Source of the DNA: Bacteroidota bacterium
GTDB lineage: Bacteria; Bacteroidota; Bacteroidia; Bacteroidales; Dysgonomonadaceae
Assembly (NCBI GenBank): GCA_023418255.1
Contig: JAEZZZ010000082.1
Location: 1 to 36,303 of the forward strand
Direction: 5' to 3'
Length of the DNA: 36,303 bases
Below the pieces are notes generated by a model. The model saw only the letters and a program-made list of their open reading frames with translations, searched no databases and was not told the DNA's origin. The position numbers were made by a program, and so were the translations under genes. Below, piece by piece: positions 23,666-32,676 of this stretch (within the stretch, counting starts at the first letter, position 1; every line of letters starts with the position of its first letter).

Positions 23666-25486
23666 TTAGTTTTTTATTGTATCTATGTCTTTTTCAAGCA
23701 TATGTAAGTCTTCTCCTCGTTCTACCTCTGTTGAAGCTTCACCTAACCATCCATTTTCTTGGTTTACGCCATTATATATTTTCACGAAATCAATGCCTGG
23801 TAAGTTTGCCGGGTTGCCGTCTTTATCAATTGCCCAATCGATGTCTATGGCAGAATTATCATGTTTATTGGGATAATTGTCTACATATCCATAACGATGT
23901 GCATATAACACAAAATATACGCCCCCTGAATTAATGCCAGGATTGAATTTACCCTCATTCACACCATTCTCGGCAAGACGTATTCCTTTAAAAGTCATTT
24001 CATCTTCTTTTATCCATCCCGGATAATAGCTTTGCTTGTGATACACATTTTTTACCTTATATCCGCTGTTATTTTTGTTGTCTTTCCAATGGATATAGTC
24101 TTTTATAATTACAAAAGCTAATGGATTGTCGGGTTCAGCGTATATTTCGGCTTCTTCTTTAGTAGGACGATAATAAGTCATTTCGTAATCTCTATATACA
24201 TTTACATCATTCCCATTGTCTTTTGCGATGGTATACCATGGTTCATCTTTAGCGGAAAAGTTTGCGCTTCCTTTTATTTCGTACCATTCGTCTTCATCAG
24301 GTTTCCCATTTTTGTTTTTATCATAAGCCACCATAATAATACCAGGCTCACAACTTCCGCCAAATGGCGCGCCGGGACGTTTGTTGTCGTTTGCGCCAAA
24401 CGCGTTGCCGTTTATGCGAAAATCTCGCTTGCCTTTCACGTTTACGATAGTATGGTCAAAACCAAGTGTCACATATCCTCCCCAACCTCCGAGGGTAATC
24501 ATAAAAGCGTCTTCTCCCACAAGCCACTCTTCGGCTTTACGCACCATATCTTCGTGCGTGTCGCCTTCGGAATATTCAGGAAGTTTATTAACAAACTGTC
24601 CTGGTGCCGGACAGTAATCAAACACGCGGGCGATGTATGGTGATGCTGTTTTTGTGCGTTTGGTCACATCAATGATTACATCGGTTAGAACATCTCCTAT
24701 TGTAATTGTCAGTTCGTATTTTCCTTCTTTTGCTGCAATAAATAAAGCTTTGTTTGCTTCAGGATATGCAATGCGATATAAGTTGGACGCTGCTTCTGTA
24801 ATTGTATGCTTTATTGTTTGTTTATCATCTGCTTCTACCGGTATTTGGATTGGGCATAATTTATAAGTTTCTGTTGATAATCGTTGTGTTTTGTTTTTTA
24901 CCAAAACTTTTATAATTGTTTCACTTGTCCCATTTTTATTTGTAGCTCTGAATACTAGTGTAAATAATCCAACTTTGGAGGATTTAAAAGTATATGTTTT
25001 TGTATTTTTAACTGTTTCATTATTTAAGATCCATTCATAAGAAACGTCTTCGTCATTCGAAATTTTTGGCACTAATTGTAAATCTTCATCTATTTTGATA
25101 ATATATTTATCACTAAGGTTTGTTACAATTGGTAACGCAGTATTTTTTTCTATGACTGTAACTAAAATTTCTTTTTTATCGCTTCCTGCTTTATTTGTCG
25201 CTTTTAGCATGAGCTTATAGCTTCCGGGTATGGAAGAAGAAAAATTGTAATGCAAAGTTTCAGCTACTTTTTTACCGTTAACTGTCCATACATAAGATGT
25301 ATTTTCGTTGTTTTCCACAGTAGGGGATAATATTAAGATCTCGTCCTCCAAAATAGTGTATTGCGTAACCATTTCGGAAATAATAGGAGGGAGTATTGTA
25401 TTTTCCGGCGCGTCTTCTCTTGAACATCCCACAACAATTAATACGCATAGTAGGGAAAGCAAGTATACAAAATAGTTCTTTTTCAT
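23666..25486 (-). CDS. PKD-type surface lipoprotein of the B12 locus (copy A)
   Basis: The 606-residue product has a lipoprotein signal (lipobox VVGC, Cys21), with acidic residues right after the cysteine as in surface-exported Bacteroidota lipoproteins. Two PKD/Ig-like domains follow (about 35-112 and 118-197, with SYVWTVNGK and SYEWILNNE). The C-terminal domain (about 283-606) has PAPGQFVN, EGDTHEDMV, TLGGWGGYVTLGFDHTIVNV, FGGSCEPGI, KNVYHKQSYYPGWIKED and GWLGEASTEV. DKNKNGKPDEDEWYE at about 389-403 resembles a calcium-binding EF-hand loop. It directly follows btuG (53 bases) and precedes the W/G-rich lipoprotein. The C-terminal family is shared with copies B and C. A role with BtuB and BtuG in B12 capture is inferred from context only. 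Confidence 0.78.
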   Translation of the reverse strand: MKKNYFVYLLSLLCVLIVVGCSREDAPENTILPPIISEMVTQYTILEDEILILSPTVENNENTSYVWTVNGKKVAETLHYNFSSSIPGSYKLMLKATNKAGSDKKEILVTVIEKNTALPIVTNLSDKYIIKIDEDLQLVPKISNDEDVSYEWILNNETVKNTKTYTFKSSKVGLFTLVFRATNKNGTSETIIKVLVKNKTQRLSTETYKLCPIQIPVEADDKQTIKHTITEAASNLYRIAYPEANKALFIAAKEGKYELTITIGDVLTDVIIDVTKRTKTASPYIARVFDYCPAPGQFVNKLPEYSEGDTHEDMVRKAEEWLVGEDAFMITLGGWGGYVTLGFDHTIVNVKGKRDFRINGNAFGANDNKRPGAPFGGSCEPGIIMVAYDKNKNGKPDEDEWYEIKGSANFSAKDEPWYTIAKDNGNDVNVYRDYEMTYYRPTKEEAEIYAEPDNPLAFVIIKDYIHWKDNKNNSGYKVKNVYHKQSYYPGWIKEDEMTFKGIRLAENGVNEGKFNPGINSGGVYFVLYAHRYGYVDNYPNKHDNSAIDIDWAIDKDGNPANLPGIDFVKIYNGVNQENGWLGEASTEVERGEDLHMLEKDIDTIKN

Positions 25487-25539
25487 GTTTTTTCTTTTGA
25501 TATTCTTAATTATACATTAGAGCATTTATAAAAAAAGAT

Positions 25540-26727
25540 TCACTCCTCATATATATTGTCTTTATACTCCGGCAGCAGGACAAAATGTCCGGGAATGTTT
25601 CCCGCCACGACACTCCATTTCTTTTTTCCCTCTTTGTCGAAGCAATACAACGCTCCGGGTGTTACATAATTGCCCGCGTCGGTAATGTAAACATCTTTGG
25701 TCTCAGGATGTACCATGATGCCGTATGGCATTTCAATAATTTTGTCGGTGCCATCGGTGATGATTTTGCGAGTTAAAATTTCATGCGTTCGCGTGTCGAC
25801 AATATTGTATGAAAAACTCCAACCATTTGTAATCCAGCTCCATTCGGTGCCATAAACATAAAGTAGGTCGTCATCGATCCAATAGTTTGTGGCCGCGATG
25901 GGAATGGTGTCAGTCACTTCTTGTTTTTCTCGGTCGATAAAAAAGAGGCGAGCGGGTAATGCTTTATAGTCGCCTCGTGAACTCACCCAGAGATTGCCGC
26001 GCGAATCGGCTTTGATACGTTCCAGATTGTATGCCACATCGATGCGTTTTTCTTCTTTAAACGAGGCGATATCTATCACCGAAACGGTGCGTTCGTAGCC
26101 TTTGGTGTCGCCGGCCCCCATATATCCTCCGGAGTTTGCGACATATATTTTTCCGTCGACAATCTCCAACTCATCGGGCTGAAAGCCAACTAAGCAGCGA
26201 TCTATCACTTCGAGCGTGGCCGTGTTTATCTTTGCCACGTAGCCCAGTTGTTCGTAATTGGGGTCAATCACCACCGGGCCGGCATACGATGTGACATAGG
26301 CAAAGCCTTTGTGAAATTTGATAAACCGGCAGTTGGGTATCTCTATCTGACCAATGCGTTTGGCTGTTTCGGCTTCCATCACTTCTATTTTGTTGGAGCA
26401 GTTGATAACGGCATATAACTTGCCATTGTAGATGCCAATATCATTTCCCACATCACCAAGCTCTTTGGGCACGTGTGGATTGACTTCGGCATAGATGTTT
26501 TTCTTGTATTTTCCGGTGGCGAAATCGTAATAGTCGAGGGTGGATTTGTTGCTCCCCATATTTCCCTCGTTTAGCAGGTAAAATCCCTTATATCCTTTTA
26601 TAATCTCGGGATTGCTTACCAGAATATCTTCCGCCAAAATCATCTCGACATCTCCTCGGCAGCCGAAAAACAGCGTGCCGACCAGCAGATAAACCAGGAG
26701 TGAAAAGCAATACGTTATTTTCTTCAT
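25540..26727 (-). CDS. btuG: BtuG, surface B12-binding beta-propeller lipoprotein
   Basis: BtuG is an outer-surface lipoprotein that binds cobalamin with very high affinity and forms a lid over BtuB in Bacteroides. The 395 residues have a lipoprotein signal (lipobox FFGC, Cys23) and a seven-bladed YncE-type propeller from about residue 45 (GFYLLNEGNMGSNKSTLDYY). GDVGNDIGIYNGKLYAVINC and VANSGGYMGAG follow, to the C-terminal GHFVLLPEYKDNIYEE. Length and motifs fit the family. Its start codon overlaps the btuB stop in ATGA, so translation of the two is probably coupled and the complex made in balanced amounts. Its last 23 codons recur as a fossil at 20566-20638. Confidence 0.92.
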   Translation of the reverse strand: MKKITYCFSLLVYLLVGTLFFGCRGDVEMILAEDILVSNPEIIKGYKGFYLLNEGNMGSNKSTLDYYDFATGKYKKNIYAEVNPHVPKELGDVGNDIGIYNGKLYAVINCSNKIEVMEAETAKRIGQIEIPNCRFIKFHKGFAYVTSYAGPVVIDPNYEQLGYVAKINTATLEVIDRCLVGFQPDELEIVDGKIYVANSGGYMGAGDTKGYERTVSVIDIASFKEEKRIDVAYNLERIKADSRGNLWVSSRGDYKALPARLFFIDREKQEVTDTIPIAATNYWIDDDLLYVYGTEWSWITNGWSFSYNIVDTRTHEILTRKIITDGTDKIIEMPYGIMVHPETKDVYITDAGNYVTPGALYCFDKEGKKKWSVVAGNIPGHFVLLPEYKDNIYEE

Positions 26728-28766
26728 AATTCAACGGTTAAGGAGAGTTTATAGTTTCTTTTAGGCATTGGGTAGTTGAGTACCACTTCGTAGTCTTGAC
26801 TAAAAATATTGTTTATTTCGAGTCCTACACGCAGGTTCGTTTTTTTATATTTAATATTTTTTATCAACGCCATATCGTGCGTATACCAAGGGAGCTCATA
26901 TTCAATAGGAATGTTCGCGGATGAATGATACCGTTCGCCGACATATATAAAGCTGTAATTGAGGCGCCAATCTTTATAGCTTAATCCGGCGATGACCGAT
27001 CCGTTATGCCAAGGGATATAGGGAATTTGCCCGCCATAGGTGACTTTTTCAAGTGCCGGATTCTTCCTTCGTGTAAAATCTTGCGCTTTTTGATAGGTGT
27101 ATGTTAGCTTTAAGTTTAGAAACAGGTCTTTGTGTGGTTCAAGCGTTGCCGATGTCGCCACATCCAAACCGCGTATTTCCACATATCCCAAGTTTATCAT
27201 CATCCACCGATACTGTCCACTTCCTTTGGGTACGGCAATGATTTTATCCGTTACTTCGTTGTAGTAGGCGTCAGCCTGGAATTGCCACTCTTTCAGTATT
27301 CCTGTTCGATACTTTTCATCGTACTGAAAACCGAGGTTATATTGATGTGTAAACTCGGGGCGCAGTTTTATATTGCCAATATCGGTGTAGTACAAATCAT
27401 TAAAAGTTGGCATGCGAAAAATTTGTTTATAAAAGGCTCTAATGTTGAAGTTCTTGTTTTTGAACGGTTTATACGAGAGAAAGAGGGCGGGAGTTAATTC
27501 TCGCTTGTTAGGGGCGGCCTTTACGGAATCGTCGCGTTGCGTGTTTCCCGAATCAATGCGTTCGCGGACGAGTGTTGTCAACAGGCTCGCTTGCATCTTC
27601 ACTTTCCCAAAATCGACCGCGGTGGCTGCGGCCACCAATGCCGTAAGGCGTTTCGGGAAAACAAATCCATCCATATCGGATGTCAGTGTGTTGTATTGAA
27701 AGTCGGTTGATAACGAAACGTCCCAGTTGCCGGTAATGGTATATTTGTTCGCTGCCGACAAATACCACTCTTGTTGACGAAAAGTGTTGTCGATAAGCAT
27801 CAGTGTGGTGTCCGGATTGAGATAGCGCATGTAGTCGTTGGCATACTTTCCGTTCAGTAAAAGGTCATATTTCGGCGAAAATGTTTTCTGAAATGTTGCT
27901 TGTGTAAAGAAGTTTCTATCCCATTGACGTTGTGAGCGTTTAAATACATTATTTACGATGGCTCCCGGAATGCCTCGCTCGGAGTCATAATAATAAGTTT
28001 TCCACTTCCAATGTCCATTGGCGAGAGTGCCGTATAGACCGCCTTCAGCTCGCAACGATTTTATATCTCCATTTTGGCGTATGGCTGTGGTATCATACAT
28101 GACCTCTTTTGTTGCGGGAAAAACACGCTTGTAGCGAAACTTATACTTTCCCGAAGAAGAAATGCCTTCGGCATTGAATGATGCGCTGATATTCTCATTT
28201 AACCTTTGCTCATACAATATGGAAGGATTGACAAGGTCGAACGCCCCCGTTTTAAGAACGGCTTTGATGTTTCTTTTTTTGTTTGCTTCAAAATGAGGTG
28301 TTCGCGACCGCAAATAAACTGAGCCGGAGGATCCAAAATCTTTGGCCGGTTGAAAGATGCTGCTTTTTTGTCCATTAAAAAGTGATATTTCTTCGATATT
28401 GTCCAGCGAGAATTTGCCCAAATCAATCTGCCCGTTCTGCGCGTTCCCCAGCTGGATGCCATCATAAAAAACGCCGACATGATGTGTGCCCATACTTCGT
28501 ATATTCACCGTTTTCAGTCCACCGATACCACCGTAATCTTTAATCTGAATACCCGAAAAATAACGAATGGCGTCAGCCACAGAAAAGCTGTTGAGCGTTT
28601 TCAGTTCTTCACCTGTCAGTTTTTGTGCCGGAATCACTTCTTTGTACGATTTGGCTGTTACCAATACCTCCGGTAAATGTTGCAAACTATCAAGCCGGGA
28701 TTGCGCCTGAAGCGCATACCATGTTATGCTTGCCAAAATAAAGCATGTCGTTTTTTTGCTTATCAT
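26724..28766 (-). CDS. btuB: BtuB-type TonB-dependent cobalamin receptor
   Basis: This outer-membrane receptor imports cobalamin using TonB-ExbBD energy. The 680 residues have a signal peptide (cleavage near ALQAQ). A TonB box-like LPEVLVTAK follows at about 30-38. The plug domain (about 45-155) has SVADAIRYFSGIQIKDYGG, VNIRSMGTHHVGVFYDGIQL and IEEISLFNG. The rest is a 22-strand barrel ending in PKRNYKLSLTVEL. A cobalamin riboswitch ends about 160 bases upstream on the same strand, which, with btuG downstream, fixes the substrate as B12 or a related corrinoid. It lacks the long N-terminal carboxypeptidase-like extension of SusC receptors, as expected for BtuB. It is the first gene of the large minus-strand locus. 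Confidence 0.93.
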   Translation of the reverse strand: MISKKTTCFILASITWYALQAQSRLDSLQHLPEVLVTAKSYKEVIPAQKLTGEELKTLNSFSVADAIRYFSGIQIKDYGGIGGLKTVNIRSMGTHHVGVFYDGIQLGNAQNGQIDLGKFSLDNIEEISLFNGQKSSIFQPAKDFGSSGSVYLRSRTPHFEANKKRNIKAVLKTGAFDLVNPSILYEQRLNENISASFNAEGISSSGKYKFRYKRVFPATKEVMYDTTAIRQNGDIKSLRAEGGLYGTLANGHWKWKTYYYDSERGIPGAIVNNVFKRSQRQWDRNFFTQATFQKTFSPKYDLLLNGKYANDYMRYLNPDTTLMLIDNTFRQQEWYLSAANKYTITGNWDVSLSTDFQYNTLTSDMDGFVFPKRLTALVAAATAVDFGKVKMQASLLTTLVRERIDSGNTQRDDSVKAAPNKRELTPALFLSYKPFKNKNFNIRAFYKQIFRMPTFNDLYYTDIGNIKLRPEFTHQYNLGFQYDEKYRTGILKEWQFQADAYYNEVTDKIIAVPKGSGQYRWMMINLGYVEIRGLDVATSATLEPHKDLFLNLKLTYTYQKAQDFTRRKNPALEKVTYGGQIPYIPWHNGSVIAGLSYKDWRLNYSFIYVGERYHSSANIPIEYELPWYTHDMALIKNIKYKKTNLRVGLEINNIFSQDYEVVLNYPMPKRNYKLSLTVEL

Positions 28767-28845
28767 TTAATCTTTAAACAAAAACAACGGGATATAAAAT
28801 TGATAGGATGAGAAAGATTTACGTACATTCAAAATAAGATTTTAT

Positions 28846-28859
28846 CACAAAATTTTGTG
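28846..28859. other. 14-bp palindrome in the btuB leader
   Basis: CACAAAATTTTGTG is a perfect palindrome between the riboswitch and the btuB start. It may be part of the expression platform or an operator; no further evidence. Confidence 0.3.
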
Positions 28860-28925
28860 GGAAAACCCTCTTTCAAGCGTCATCAAGCCTTATACCCCGA
28901 AAGCTATTAAACATTTATATTTGTT

Positions 28926-29095
28926 CTGGCAGGTCTTCTGACTCGAACCTATTTTTTCCGCAAAACCTTCCCATTCCATACATCGGAACAGTGGTATGAG
29001 TGCTATTTGCGGTCACCTTCTCCCTTTCTTTGAAGAAGGAGGCTCTCACAGCAGCGGGTCTGTTCAGGATTTTCACCTGATTCCCTTTTCATTGC
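28926..29095 (-). promoter_or_regulatory. Cobalamin (B12) riboswitch upstream of btuB
   Basis: On the minus strand the element runs from about 29095 to 28926. It contains GGGAATCAGGTGAAAATCCTG near 29085-29065 and GACCCGCTGCTGTGAG near 29059-29044. The 3' part has GGAATGGGAAGGTTTTGCGG and AGTCAGAAGACCTGCC near 28942-28927. It parallels the copy at 14696-14916 block by block. It should switch off btuB-btuG and at least the tightly spaced downstream lipoprotein genes when cobalamin is sufficient. The P1 stem is less obvious than in the other copy. Confidence 0.93.
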
Positions 29096-29138
29096 TTGGC
29101 CGAAGCAAGTGGACAAGCAACACCAAAACTTGTGATTG

Positions 29139-29146
29139 CAAAGATA
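29139..29146 (-). promoter_or_regulatory. Putative -7 box of the btuB operon
   Basis: On the minus strand TATCTTTG matches TAnnTTTG and lies about 45 bases upstream of the riboswitch core. A good -33 element is not evident at the expected distance, so the call is tentative. Confidence 0.4.
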
Positions 29147-29267
29147 TAGATTTTTTCACAGATAATGGCTAATGTGTGGGTTAATTTTAGTAATTCCGGT
29201 TAAATTATGTTAAGCGTTTTCATGCAGGATCGAAAGTCGGATGTACATGCGGTATAATTAAATATTG

Positions 29268-30086
29268 TTATTTCTTCTGTTCAAGGTATTTAATAAGAGT
29301 TTCGCTTTTCTCTTTTTCAAATTTTAATTTTTCAATTTCTTGCAGCAGAGTTGAAAGTTCAAATGATTTGATGAGGGCTTTTTTTTGAGCGACGGAAAGA
29401 GGTATTGAGTGAGATTTTGTACCGATAAATGTAAGATTAAGAGGGTGTTCATTGAATGCGTAAATGAATGCCGCCACACCGTTCTCGTTCTCTTTGGTAT
29501 AGCGTACGATTTCGTAGCGATTGTGCTGTGTGGTAAATGAGTAGTTCAAACCCTCATCGGTAACTGATTTTGTTTCGGCATATTCTGCGTCGGGAGTTAT
29601 TATTTTTATACAATGATGATTTATTTTTGCTCCCAACCACACGCTTTCAATAAAAAGCATTCCCTTTTCTGACACACCTGAGCGCAAACCACTTTGCTGC
29701 AACGACACCTCGGGCAGATAATTTTTAGGATAATATGTCCCCAGCTCATCATACTCTGCCTCTTTTACATATTGAAAATCACTCACCAATTCTTTTTTCT
29801 CTTTCTCTTTTATATGAATCAGTGAATCGCAATAAGCAATGTTACGTCGGTTTTCTAACAGTCGAATAGTTCGCGTCAATTCCAATCCTTTTTTTCGCTC
29901 ATCAAAAGCTTTTGGATAAGATGCCTTGATGCTGTCAATCATTTGTTTAGCATACGGATAGTTGCCTTCTTGTATGGCTTGTTCGGCAATCGTCAGAAGC
30001 TGCTGTGCTTTCTTTTTAGAATGTGAGCATCCACAAAAACAGACAATCAAAAACATGAGAAGTCCACCTAAGTATATTTTGCGCAT
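29268..30086 (-). CDS. Conserved lipoprotein of unknown function
   Basis: The start at 30086 (ATG) is preferred over a TTG two codons upstream. The 272-residue product has a lipoprotein signal (IVCFCGC, cysteine at residue 20). An alpha-helical TPR-like stretch follows (AQQLLTIAEQAIQEGNYPYA), then a central beta-rich part with LFIESVWLGAKINHHCIKII. The C-terminus is a charged coiled coil (about 235-272, LLQEIEKLKFEKEKSETLIK). Proteins of this kind occur in Bacteroidota without known function. It is upstream of, and not controlled by, the btuB riboswitch, which lies beyond its stop. It is divergent from cca, and a TACATTTG box at 30126-30133 may be its promoter. Confidence 0.7.
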   Translation of the reverse strand: MRKIYLGGLLMFLIVCFCGCSHSKKKAQQLLTIAEQAIQEGNYPYAKQMIDSIKASYPKAFDERKKGLELTRTIRLLENRRNIAYCDSLIHIKEKEKKELVSDFQYVKEAEYDELGTYYPKNYLPEVSLQQSGLRSGVSEKGMLFIESVWLGAKINHHCIKIITPDAEYAETKSVTDEGLNYSFTTQHNRYEIVRYTKENENGVAAFIYAFNEHPLNLTFIGTKSHSIPLSVAQKKALIKSFELSTLLQEIEKLKFEKEKSETLIKYLEQKK

Positions 30087-30125
30087 AATCAAGTTATTTG
30101 AAATATGTTACATCCATTTGAAAGG

Positions 30126-30133
30126 CAAATGTA
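30126..30133 (-). promoter_or_regulatory. Putative -7 box for the minus-strand lipoprotein gene
   Basis: TACATTTG on the minus strand fits TAnnTTTG and lies 40 bases upstream of the start. No convincing -33 element was seen. Confidence 0.4.
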
Positions 30134-30177
30134 ATAAATAAATTCATCCTTTCTGCCTTTAAAACGCGTATTTATTG

Positions 30178-30185
30178 TAATTTTG
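30178..30185 (+). promoter_or_regulatory. Putative -7 box for cca
   Basis: TAATTTTG fits TAnnTTTG and lies 27 bases before the chosen cca start at 30213, implying a short leader. It is divergent from the box at 30126-30133. The longer frame starting at 30183 would overlap this box, which supports the 30213 start. Confidence 0.45.
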
Positions 30186-30212
30186 TACATTCTAACAGAA
30201 ATTCATTGTATT

Positions 30213-31649
30213 ATGGAGATATCTCACGACGAGATACAACAATATATAAGTGCCCCCATTTTTAGACTGATTTCAGAATCGGCTGACGAAATGGGATTGG
30301 AATGCTATGTTATTGGCGGATTTGTACGCGATTTTTTCCTCTATCGATCGTCTAACGATATCGATGTGGTGGTCGTAGGAAATGGGATTTCGTTGGCAGA
30401 GACCATCGCAAAGAAATTGGGACGAATGGCGCGCCTCTCGGTTTTTAAAAACTTTGGTGTGGCGCAAATCAAATACAAAAAGTATGAAATTGAGATTGTT
30501 GGCGCGCGCAAGGAGTCTTATATGAGGCATTCGCGCAAACCCATTGTTGAAGATGGCACTTTGGAAGACGACCAAAAAAGGCGTGATTTTACCATTAATG
30601 CCATGGCTTTTTGTCTTAACAGCGAGCGATTTGGCGAATTGCTGGATCCTTTCAACGGATTGCAAGATATTGAAGACCTGATTATTCGCACACCACTTGA
30701 TCCCGACATCACTTTTAGCGACGACCCCTTGCGTATGATGCGTGGCATTCGTTTTGCTTCGCAATTAGGATTTGATTTGCATGCCGAAACATTCGATGCC
30801 ATAAAACGAAACAAAGAAAGGCTCGAAATTGTATCGCAAGAGCGCATTGCCGACGAATTGAACAAAATAATACTCTCACCCATGCCGTCGGTAGGGTTCG
30901 TGCTGTTAGAGCGAACGGGTATGCTCAATATCATATTTCCCGAGTTAGTGGCATTAAAAGGAGCTGAAACAAAAGATGGAGTAGGGCACAAAGACAATTT
31001 CTATCACACGCTAAGTGTATTAGACAATATTGCGCGCCACACCGACAACGTTTGGTTGCGTTGGGCAGCTTTGTTGCACGACATCGGCAAGCCACGCACA
31101 AAGCGTTGGCATCCAAAGTTGGGCTGGACATTTCACAATCACGACTATCTGGGCGAAAAAATGGTTCCATCCATCTTTAAACGATTAAAACTTCCGATGA
31201 ACGAGAAAATGAAATACACCCAAAAGTTGGTGGGGTTGCACATGCGTCCTATGCAACTGGTGGAAGATGTGGTTACGGATTCGGCCGTTCGCCGCTTACT
31301 TTTTGATGCAGGAGATGATATTGACGATTTAATGAAACTCTGCGAAGCTGATATCACATCGAAAAATCCACATAAAGTGCGGCGTTTCTTAAACAACTTC
31401 AAAATCGTCCGAAGAAAACTCAAAGAGATTGAAGAAAAAGATCGTGTGCGTAATTTTCAACCACCGATTGATGGCAATGAGATTATGCGTTTATTTGATT
31501 TGCCACAAGGACGCGAGGTAGGAATATTGAAAACTGCCATAAAAGATGCAATCCTTGATGGCGAAATTCCCAATGAACATGATGCCGCCTATCAATTTAT
31601 GATGGCAAAAGCAAAAGAAATGGGCTTGAAGTCAAAAAGCGGCGGATAA
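30213..31649 (+). CDS. cca: CCA tRNA nucleotidyltransferase with HD domain
   Basis: This class II nucleotidyltransferase adds or repairs the 3' CCA end of tRNAs. The start at 30213 is preferred because the ten residues before it are not conserved and overlap the promoter. The 478-residue enzyme has the head motif VIGGFVRDFF (Gly35-Gly36), the metal-binding DID at 49-51, RRDFTINAMAF, and DPLRMMRGIRFASQL. An HD phosphohydrolase domain follows (RWAALLHDIGKPRT, His289-Asp290). The HD-bearing form is common in Bacteroidota and other bacteria. Poly(A) polymerases share the core, but the length and HD domain favour CCA addition. It is followed by ftsX after about 118 bases. Confidence 0.92.
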   Translation: MEISHDEIQQYISAPIFRLISESADEMGLECYVIGGFVRDFFLYRSSNDIDVVVVGNGISLAETIAKKLGRMARLSVFKNFGVAQIKYKKYEIEIVGARKESYMRHSRKPIVEDGTLEDDQKRRDFTINAMAFCLNSERFGELLDPFNGLQDIEDLIIRTPLDPDITFSDDPLRMMRGIRFASQLGFDLHAETFDAIKRNKERLEIVSQERIADELNKIILSPMPSVGFVLLERTGMLNIIFPELVALKGAETKDGVGHKDNFYHTLSVLDNIARHTDNVWLRWAALLHDIGKPRTKRWHPKLGWTFHNHDYLGEKMVPSIFKRLKLPMNEKMKYTQKLVGLHMRPMQLVEDVVTDSAVRRLLFDAGDDIDDLMKLCEADITSKNPHKVRRFLNNFKIVRRKLKEIEEKDRVRNFQPPIDGNEIMRLFDLPQGREVGILKTAIKDAILDGEIPNEHDAAYQFMMAKAKEMGLKSKSGG

Positions 31650-31689
31650 GTTTTTTATTTGTCCGTGTGGTTTTAAAAGAAAAATCATG

Positions 31690-31697
31690 TACATTTG
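31690..31697 (+). promoter_or_regulatory. Putative -7 box upstream of ftsX
   Basis: TACATTTG fits TAnnTTTG, 70 bases before the ftsX start in the 118-base gap after cca. The -33 element is unclear. Confidence 0.4.
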
Positions 31698-31767
31698 CAT
31701 CTGATTTGTCGCCTTTTTTGAATAATATGATAAATATGCGCAACTCCTCTAAATTGTATTGTCTGAT

Positions 31768-32646
31768 ATGAGCAAAAAAAGAAAAGTCTCCACAGCACGC
31801 TTTTTGAACGCCAAAATTACATCCACAGTTAGTATAACGTTAGTGTTGGTACTGCTAGGCACCACCATTCTCATCATGTTTATGGGACAAGGTTTTTCTT
31901 CGTATGTGAAAGAAAAAATGAGTTTTAGCATTATGCTTGACGAGGCTGTCACCGACGCCCAAATCAATGCTATGCGAAAAAGTTTAGACAGCAAACCGTT
32001 TGTGAAATCATCAAGATTTATTAGCAAAGAAGAGGCAAAGCAGCAAATAATCAAAGACTTGGGCGACGACCCCGAAGAGGTGCTTGGATATAATCCCGCG
32101 CAAGATTGCATTGAGATTTTTCTCACATCGGAATATGCCAACAGCGACAGCATACGCGTGATTGATGAACAATTGCGCCAAGAAAATAACGTTGCTAATC
32201 TGCTCTATCGTCAAGAAGCCATTGACTTCATCAACAATAATTTATCAAAGCTCACTACACTTCTGTTGGGATTAGCCACAATCTTACTGTTCATATCATT
32301 CACATTGATACGAAATACCATTCGTTTGAGCGTTTACTCCAAGCGATTTCTAATTCACACCATGAAGCTGGTTGGAGCTACCGGTGGATTTATTCGCAAG
32401 CCTTTTGTCATTAACAGTCTTTATACAGGAATTATTGCCGGCTTGCTTGCAAATGGCATCATTTTTTCTTTAATCACCTATTTTGGCAAAGAGTATGTAC
32501 GGCTTGATGCCATTTTAAAAAATCAAGACCTGATTATTCTCTTTGCAATAGTTATTGTATTGGGAGTAATTATCACAACCATTGCGGCAGCATTTGCCGT
32601 AAATCGGTATCTGAAAATGAAAGCCGATCGATTGTATTACATTTAA
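31768..32646 (+). CDS. ftsX: Cell division ABC permease FtsX
   Basis: FtsX with the ATPase FtsE regulates peptidoglycan hydrolases at the division site. The ATG at 31768 is chosen over a TTG three codons upstream. The 292 residues have the family layout: a cytoplasmic N-terminus and a first membrane segment (about 20-42, TVSITLVLVLLGTTILIMF). A periplasmic domain follows (about 45-160, with FISKEEAKQQIIKDLGDDPE). Three more membrane segments lie near 168-190, 215-240 and 260-280, with MKLVGATGGFIRKPF between them. ftsE is not adjacent, which is usual in Bacteroidota. The next gene, DUF3098, follows after 30 bases and uppP after that, a conserved neighbourhood. Confidence 0.93.
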   Translation: MSKKRKVSTARFLNAKITSTVSITLVLVLLGTTILIMFMGQGFSSYVKEKMSFSIMLDEAVTDAQINAMRKSLDSKPFVKSSRFISKEEAKQQIIKDLGDDPEEVLGYNPAQDCIEIFLTSEYANSDSIRVIDEQLRQENNVANLLYRQEAIDFINNNLSKLTTLLLGLATILLFISFTLIRNTIRLSVYSKRFLIHTMKLVGATGGFIRKPFVINSLYTGIIAGLLANGIIFSLITYFGKEYVRLDAILKNQDLIILFAIVIVLGVIITTIAAAFAVNRYLKMKADRLYYI

Positions 32647-32676
32647 AAAAAGCGAATTAAAAAATATAAAAAAAAT

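Noticed and set aside
29268..30086. Control of this lipoprotein gene by the btuB riboswitch
   Set aside because: The riboswitch lies downstream of its stop codon on the same strand, so it cannot act on this transcript's 5' end.
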